A stretch of DNA of 37,904 nucleotides from the NCBI RefSeq assembly GCF_021375795.1, contig NZ_JAEIOI010000009.1, positions 1 through 37,904 on the forward strand. The letters are read 5' to 3'. The DNA comes from Pseudomonas anguilliseptica. GTDB lineage: Bacteria; Pseudomonadota; Gammaproteobacteria; Pseudomonadales; Pseudomonadaceae. A program made the position numbers and the translations under genes. Below, in pieces: positions 34,677 through 37,904 of the stretch (position 1 is its first letter; every line of letters starts with the position of its first letter). The notes below the pieces were generated by a model. The model did not search any database. It saw nothing but the letters and a program-made list of their open reading frames with translations, and had not been told where the DNA came from.

Positions 34677-34703
34677 TGGCGCAGTTCGACAAGAACTGCG
34701 CCA
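34677..34703. promoter_or_regulatory. Inverted repeat 1 (11-bp arms)
   Basis: TGGCGCAGTTC-GACAA-GAACTGCGCCA in 34677-34703 is a perfect inverted repeat. A second one with the same arm sequence is centred 42 bp further on. Paired repeats on nearly the same DNA face suggest a dimeric repressor, or transcript hairpins. Confidence 0.5.
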
Positions 34704-34719
34704 CATACGAAGCCAGAAC

Positions 34720-34744
34720 TGGCGCAGTTCATGAAACTGCGCCA
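34720..34744. promoter_or_regulatory. Inverted repeat 2 (10-bp arms)
   Basis: TGGCGCAGTT-CATGA-AACTGCGCCA repeats the arms of the element at 34677-34703 with a different loop, so the arm sequence rather than the loop is conserved. It lies between the phosphatase stop (34802) and the kinase operon start (34441). Confidence 0.5.
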
Positions 34745-34801
34745 AGTCATCAACGCCCGCGAACGCTGCAATGCTGCTGGCTCGAAATCAAAAAACAACA
34801 G

Positions 34802-35605
34802 CTACTTGAACAGTCGACTCCACTCACGATTCACCAGGGATCGACAGATAGCAGGTGAACCTCCGAAGCACCGATGCGAGACCGTCTTCATTTGCGCCTC
34901 TGCCATGTATGAAATCTCTTCTCCGTCCTGATTGAGAAGTACGCCCCCAGCACCTTTTAGCAATGCATGCCCTGCTACCACGTCATGCGCGGAAACCTGG
35001 ACAAGTGACACGCCCGCAACCCCATCACCTGCAGCTACACGAGCTAACCGGTAGGCAATGCTTGGCATCGCGACAAATCTACCCGGAGCACACAATTCAG
35101 AATTTAGCTCTGGCTTCATCCTGGCAGCAGTACTGACCATTACTCGACTGCCTGAACTCCACTCCTGTTTTGACAGATTCGCGTCAACCGGCTCGCCATT
35201 ACGCAACACTGATGGCATACCCTTAGCCCAAGCGATGCAGTCAGCAGGGCGCCCCTCCAGTACAGGCGCATACACAACACCGAGAACAGGCTGAGCATTT
35301 TCAAGAAGTCCTACCGAAATGGCAGAGCCCTTGAATCCCTTCAGAAAGTCAGCAGTCCCGTCGTTAGGATCCACCACCCAGCAGAGCGGGGCACCGGTCA
35401 ACAAATGCCCTGTTTCCTCGCCCCAGAAATCTCCATCCAAAAGATCCAGCAGGCAAGGCCGCAATAGAGCCTCGATTTCTACATCAACATCCGCTTTATC
35501 ACCCGCTCCGCGAGGCCCCTTAGGACGCTGCCACTCTGCGACTAGAAGCTCGCCTGCCCTAGTGACCACCTGTGTGACCCTAGAGAGCAGCGATGAATAA
35601 TCCAT
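34802..35605 (-). CDS. Inositol-monophosphatase-family (CysQ-like) phosphatase
   Basis: 267 aa from ATG 35605, with GGAG eight bases upstream. The metal and phosphate site of the family is present: WGEETG at 61-66, DPNDGTADF with Asp79 and Asp82, and SAHDVVAG with Asp208 in the place of the usual WDxAAG Asp. The family includes inositol monophosphatase, CysQ (removes the 3'-phosphate from PAP) and fructose-1,6-bisphosphatase-like enzymes. Specificity cannot be fixed, though a small nucleotide such as PAP is plausible. It follows hipB by 51 bp and seems to be the third gene of the hipA-hipB transcript, an unusual partner that might modulate the toxin's target or a signalling nucleotide. Confidence 0.82.
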   Translation of the reverse strand: MDYSSLLSRVTQVVTRAGELLVAEWQRPKGPRGAGDKADVDVEIEALLRPCLLDLLDGDFWGEETGHLLTGAPLCWVVDPNDGTADFLKGFKGSAISVGLLENAQPVLGVVYAPVLEGRPADCIAWAKGMPSVLRNGEPVDANLSKQEWSSGSRVMVSTAARMKPELNSELCAPGRFVAMPSIAYRLARVAAGDGVAGVSLVQVSAHDVVAGHALLKGAGGVLLNQDGEEISYMAEAQMKTVSHRCFGGSPAICRSLVNREWSRLFK

Positions 35606-35656
35606 GTGTTTTCTCCAGCGCTCATCCAGCCTTAAGAACCAGCATGCAGCCGCAGC

Positions 35657-35923
35657 TCAACGCGGAGTCTTCGGCACAATGCCGACCTGCATGCCAAAGG
35701 GATTAAACACGCTGTTCAGAGTCTGAACCGTCGGGTTGCTCTCATCCAGTTCCAGCTGTCGCAAGGCGCGCAATGACAACTTGCACATCTGTGCAAATCT
35801 GGCCTGCTGCAAGCCAGTCACCTCCTTACGCAGACGCCGCACTGCTTCTCCAATCGTGATCTCGCCGCTAGCCAACTGCTGCTGCAGCTCATTCAAAATG
35901 CGATTTCGCTCAAGAATGTCCAT
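35657..35923 (-). CDS. hipB: HipB-like antitoxin, XRE-family DNA-binding protein
   Basis: 88 aa starting directly after the hipA stop (TAA 35926-35924, ATG 35923). The XRE helix-turn-helix spans about residues 22-75 (IGEAVRRLRKEVTGLQQARF, then SLRALRQLELDESNPT), followed by a short C-terminal strand (MQVGIVPK). The family binds operator palindromes and holds HipA inactive. Here the three GGCA-N6-TGCC operators before hipA are its likely sites. Gene order is toxin first, the reverse of E. coli hipBA. Confidence 0.85.
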   Translation of the reverse strand: MDILERNRILNELQQQLASGEITIGEAVRRLRKEVTGLQQARFAQMCKLSLRALRQLELDESNPTVQTLNSVFNPFGMQVGIVPKTPR

Positions 35924-37249
35924 TTAGACCAACCCCCACTGAAGCATCCGCTGCTGGAGATTTCTAAGGGCTATACGAGGGTGACTCATGGTTGAATCAG
36001 GAAGTCCTTGTGCACTCAGCAGGTCAGGTAGCGCGAGAAGGTCCTGAGCTGCCAACCGCAATCGCTGGTACAGCTCATCGGCATTAACCCACCCCGCGAC
36101 CTCATTACAGGCCCTTCTCCAGTTAACCTCTCCAGCAAGCTCGATGTGCTTTGGCCACTTCGTCGTACGCGTAACCCCCTCTTCGTCCATGACCATCGGC
36201 GCTAGGTCGTAGATTGGCGCCAACCGAACCCCCTGCTCGCAGCGGAGAATCGCGGTGTTGCGTCCGTGATTATCTGAATTACCGAGAATCTGGTTCAGCA
36301 GATCACGCCGCATGTATTCAAACACCAGATCTCCGACCTGCTGCTCCTGTCCAACAGCTCGCCATAGTTCGACCAGATTCCCCAGCACGTGCGTATGCAG
36401 CATGTAGCTACCCGCCTCGGTTACACCACATAGCGAGTACATGGACTCAACGGCAGTTCGGCTAACACCTGCGGGGCTAATCTCCCGATCAAAGCGATGC
36501 ATCCAGAGACTGGGCTTACTGCCCTCCTCCAATGCCAGCCCTTCAGCTGCAACCGTATCCATTCCAAGCTGTTGGACAGCACGATAGAAGCAGTACTCGC
36601 TGCGCAGGATGTCCTGATCGGTCTGACCGGCTTTGTTACGCGCGAACTTCACAAACCAGTGCTGGGCTGCGTCTGCATCTGGCAACACGGCATCTGGATG
36701 CAGGGCGCCCTGACGATCTTCAGTCAGCAACAGCTTGGGGGCCTCACCGCCAGCACCTGTCGCCCCACCAATCGCTGCGCCCTGTTCATACGCGTACTCC
36801 AGGAATCGTGAGTCCCGACTAATAACCTCATCGCGCGTAAAACCGAGCACAGGGCTGCCCGCAATCGCCTCGACGGACTCCTTGATACGCAGATTGCCAA
36901 TTGGCGCTGGTGTGCATCGCCCAAGAAGGTAGAGATCAAGATTGAGACCCTCGGGCCGCTCGCCGCCCAAACGCTTCAGTAGAAAGCGTCTTGCTGCACC
37001 TGATGGCAGGATGTCGAAGAGAAACGCAGGCGCCTTCTTATTTCGCCAAGAATCCCATCCGAGAGGGTAAGCTGCACTGACAGCCACATTCAGCCGAGTG
37101 CCTACAGACTCCAAGGAGTCAACCAGATAGCCCTGCTGGTAGCCATAAGCACAAGCACCCTCCAGCCCTTCCTCGGGCTGCTCGAAACGGAGCTCCATGG
37201 CATTGCGCCACTGGCCATCCCTATAAACCTGCAGAGTAAGATTGTGCAT
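35924..37249 (-). CDS. hipA: HipA-like serine/threonine kinase toxin
   Basis: 441 aa from ATG 37249 (MHNLTLQVYRDGQW); the upstream in-frame TTG at 37297 has no support. The N-subdomain (FLFDILPSGAARRFLLKRLG) is followed by a glycine-rich loop GGATGAGGEAPKLLL near 178-192, and by the catalytic loop GNSDNHGRNTAIL (Asp near 327) and YDLAPM (metal-binding Asp near 348) of the HipA kinase fold. In E. coli HipA phosphorylates glutamyl-tRNA synthetase and is shut off by autophosphorylation of Ser150; here no Ser stands at the matching loop position, so that control may differ. It is followed at once by hipB. The first operator lies 10 bp upstream of its ATG. Confidence 0.85.
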   Translation of the reverse strand: MHNLTLQVYRDGQWRNAMELRFEQPEEGLEGACAYGYQQGYLVDSLESVGTRLNVAVSAAYPLGWDSWRNKKAPAFLFDILPSGAARRFLLKRLGGERPEGLNLDLYLLGRCTPAPIGNLRIKESVEAIAGSPVLGFTRDEVISRDSRFLEYAYEQGAAIGGATGAGGEAPKLLLTEDRQGALHPDAVLPDADAAQHWFVKFARNKAGQTDQDILRSEYCFYRAVQQLGMDTVAAEGLALEEGSKPSLWMHRFDREISPAGVSRTAVESMYSLCGVTEAGSYMLHTHVLGNLVELWRAVGQEQQVGDLVFEYMRRDLLNQILGNSDNHGRNTAILRCEQGVRLAPIYDLAPMVMDEEGVTRTTKWPKHIELAGEVNWRRACNEVAGWVNADELYQRLRLAAQDLLALPDLLSAQGLPDSTMSHPRIALRNLQQRMLQWGLV

Positions 37250-37259
37250 ATCAGTCACC

Positions 37260-37273
37260 GGCACTTTAATGCC
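37260..37273. promoter_or_regulatory. hip operator 1
   Basis: GGCACTTTAATGCC, of the form GGCA-N6-TGCC, lies 10 bp upstream of the hipA start. It is the exact reverse complement of operator 3 and differs from operator 2 by one base. Confidence 0.8.
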
Positions 37274-37300
37274 CAAACAGTAGACGCACACGCACAAAAA

Positions 37301-37314
37301 GGCAATTTAATGCC
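37301..37314. promoter_or_regulatory. hip operator 2
   Basis: GGCAATTTAATGCC, centred exactly 41 bp from operator 1 and from operator 3, so all three present the same face of the DNA. Confidence 0.8.
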
Positions 37315-37341
37315 TAAAAAATCATCTTAGCCACAGAATAA

Positions 37342-37355
37342 GGCATTAAAGTGCC
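37342..37355. promoter_or_regulatory. hip operator 3
   Basis: GGCATTAAAGTGCC, the reverse complement of operator 1. Between operators 2 and 3 the minus strand reads TAAGAT, a possible -10 element that bound HipB would cover. Confidence 0.75.
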
Positions 37356-37602
37356 TCAACCTCAGGAACTAGTTCCCGCTTCGCAGGGCGCTGCCCGTGT
37401 TCAACTCCCCAGTAAGGATTTGAACCCGCGCCCAGCAAAACTGCCCAACTGGCAACACTTACACTGGGCATATTTGGATGCGCTCTTGACGGAAGGCTCA
37501 AGGTTCCTATACTGCAGATCGGCTGAGTGAAATCCTACAAATCAGTTTTTTGGGGCCAAGCGCCCGAAACACTGATTTGAGCCGGGCATTTGTGTCTTTG
37601 GA
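37356..37602. other. Intergenic region between hip operators and the tmRNA-like fragment
   Basis: No gene is seen. A minus-strand GGTTCAAATCC near 37410-37420 resembles a T-arm but its stem does not pair. An open frame read from the tmRNA-like end (WSRGDLNPK) is a known artefact of RNA-gene ends and is rejected. Confidence 0.5.
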
Positions 37603-37625
37603 TTCAAATCCCCCCGACTCCACCA
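37603..37625 (+). ncRNA. 3' end of tmRNA/tRNA, probable attachment-site remnant
   Basis: TTCAAATCCCCCCGACTCCA followed by CCA reads as a T-loop, acceptor strand and CCA end. CGACTCC-A-CCA is close to the tmRNA end CGGCTCCACCA. No matching 5' half is present and the T-stem partner (TTTGGA) does not pair, so this is not a full gene. Such 3' fragments are left where islands integrate into ssrA or tRNA genes. Confidence 0.5.
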
Positions 37626-37638
37626 AATAACACTACAC

Positions 37639-37685
37639 AAGCCCCTGATTTTCCCTGCGAAAATCAGGGGCTTTGTGTTTTTAGC
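37639..37685 (+). terminator. Strong intrinsic terminator
   Basis: AAGCCCCTGATTTT and AAAATCAGGGGCTT form a perfect 14-bp stem around CCCTGCG (37639-37673), followed by TGTGTTTTT. It lies 14 bp after the CCA end, where a tmRNA or tRNA gene would have its own terminator. Confidence 0.85.
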
Positions 37686-37774
37686 GGCAGCGGTTTCGAA
37701 GGATCGTTTCAATATATGGAGAAGCTGTAGCTCGGCTGAGTTTCGGCGACGATGGTAAACCGCTGTCGTCACCA

Positions 37775-37904
37775 TGAATAGGCCCCGCTTCCCTAGAGAC
37801 CTCCGAGCCTCATAATTGAGGCCCATTAGGAGGTGCCATGAGCAACCAGCGTTACCCCGAAGAATTCAAGATCGAAGCGGTCAAGCAAGTGACCGAGCGC
37901 GACC
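37775..37904 (+). mobile_element. IS3-family insertion sequence, left end (cut by window edge)
   Basis: The terminal inverted repeat begins TGAATAGGCCCCG at 37775 and matches the complement of 101-130 at about 25 of 30 bases. The orfA start is at 37838. The element runs in the same direction as the copy at the left edge, and the rest lies outside. Confidence 0.85.
37838..37904 (+). CDS. IS3-family transposase OrfA, N-terminal fragment
   Basis: ATG 37838 with AGGAGG four bases upstream, coding MSNQRYPEEFKIEAVKQVTE before the window ends. RYPEEFKIEAVKQV is the start of the helix-turn-helix of the IS3/HTH_Tnp_1 OrfA group, which binds the element ends. Only 22 codons are seen. Confidence 0.85.
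   Translation, partial: MSNQRYPEEFKIEAVKQVTERD

Larger units (their letters stand above)
34442..34801. other. Intergenic region upstream of the kinase operon
   Basis: Contains the promoter region of the kinase operon, a copy of the dispersed repeat and two tandem inverted repeats. A plus-strand frame from 34731 (MKLRQVINARERCNAAGS) could be the stump of a lost gene but has no ribosome site outside the hairpin and is not called. Confidence 0.5.

Noticed and set aside
34731..34931. Plus-strand frame MKLRQVINARERCNAAGS
   Set aside because: The start lies in a hairpin loop, there is no ribosome site, and the frame runs antisense into the phosphatase gene.
37404..37473. Possible minus-strand tRNA with GGTTCAAATCC
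   Set aside because: The T-stem does not pair and no acceptor or anticodon arm could be built.
37542..37826. Minus-strand open frame with WSRGDLNPK
   Set aside because: It is the usual artefact from reading across a tRNA/tmRNA end and the terminator, and it has no ribosome site.
1..37904. CRISPR arrays, rRNA or complete tRNA genes
   Set aside because: No regularly spaced repeats with unique spacers and no complete structural RNA gene were seen on reading both strands.

Overview
The window looks like Pseudomonas DNA (family Pseudomonadaceae; the species cannot be fixed from this sequence alone). This rests on GC-rich coding DNA, a FAN1-type VRR-NUC nuclease paired with an XPD-like helicase, LexA boxes of the CTGT-N8-ACAG type, a Pseudomonas-like signalling cluster (CHASE/PAS kinases, GGDEF, HDOD) and a fragment resembling the 3' end of tmRNA. 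Both edges lie inside an IS3-family insertion sequence in the same orientation. Exactly 130 bp of IS sequence sits at each edge, so the window is probably either a contig broken at a repeated IS or the interior between two direct IS copies.

Region 1 (0.2-8.2 kb) is accessory and looks like a defence island. It holds an M15-peptidase-like protein, a one-helix coiled-coil membrane protein and a BrxR/CapW-type WYL regulator with a perfect palindrome upstream. Next come two paralogous unknown proteins on opposite strands, a small helical protein, a tandem AAA+ ATPase, a second WYL regulator and a small protein with PD-(D/E)xK nuclease motifs. A shared 19-bp operator-like motif, TGCGnCACATTnCGTCGCA, stands before the 131-aa/paralogue-B pair and again before the ATPase. 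This is the best candidate here for an undescribed system.

Region 2 (8.4-14.4 kb) is an SOS DNA-repair block: LexA box, FAN1-like nuclease and XPD-like helicase with Cas4/RecB-like N-terminal motifs, then LexA box and umuD-umuC. A 34-aa membrane peptide gene lies between the two units. A tyrosine recombinase abuts the 3' end of umuC.

Region 3 (15.3-21.2 kb) is visibly more AT-rich and patchy: an 820-bp stretch without an ordinary gene, an NTF2-like protein, a LysR regulator divergent from a methyltransferase, then small lipoproteins, a membrane-anchored alpha/beta hydrolase and a DUF3703 protein. It looks horizontally acquired.

Region 4 (21.5-34.4 kb, minus strand) is a signalling cluster. 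Four related histidine kinases (five-PAS cytosolic; CHASE membrane; GAF-PAS cytosolic; CHASE membrane hybrid with two receivers), a lone receiver and an Hpt-REC-REC-GGDEF diguanylate cyclase all overlap by 4-8 bp. A REC-HDOD protein follows after a gap that contains an integrase remnant.

Region 5 (34.4-37.9 kb) carries hipA-hipB and an inositol-monophosphatase-family gene on the minus strand. Three 14-bp operators spaced exactly 41 bp apart precede hipA. A tmRNA/tRNA 3'-end-like fragment, a strong terminator and the second IS copy follow.
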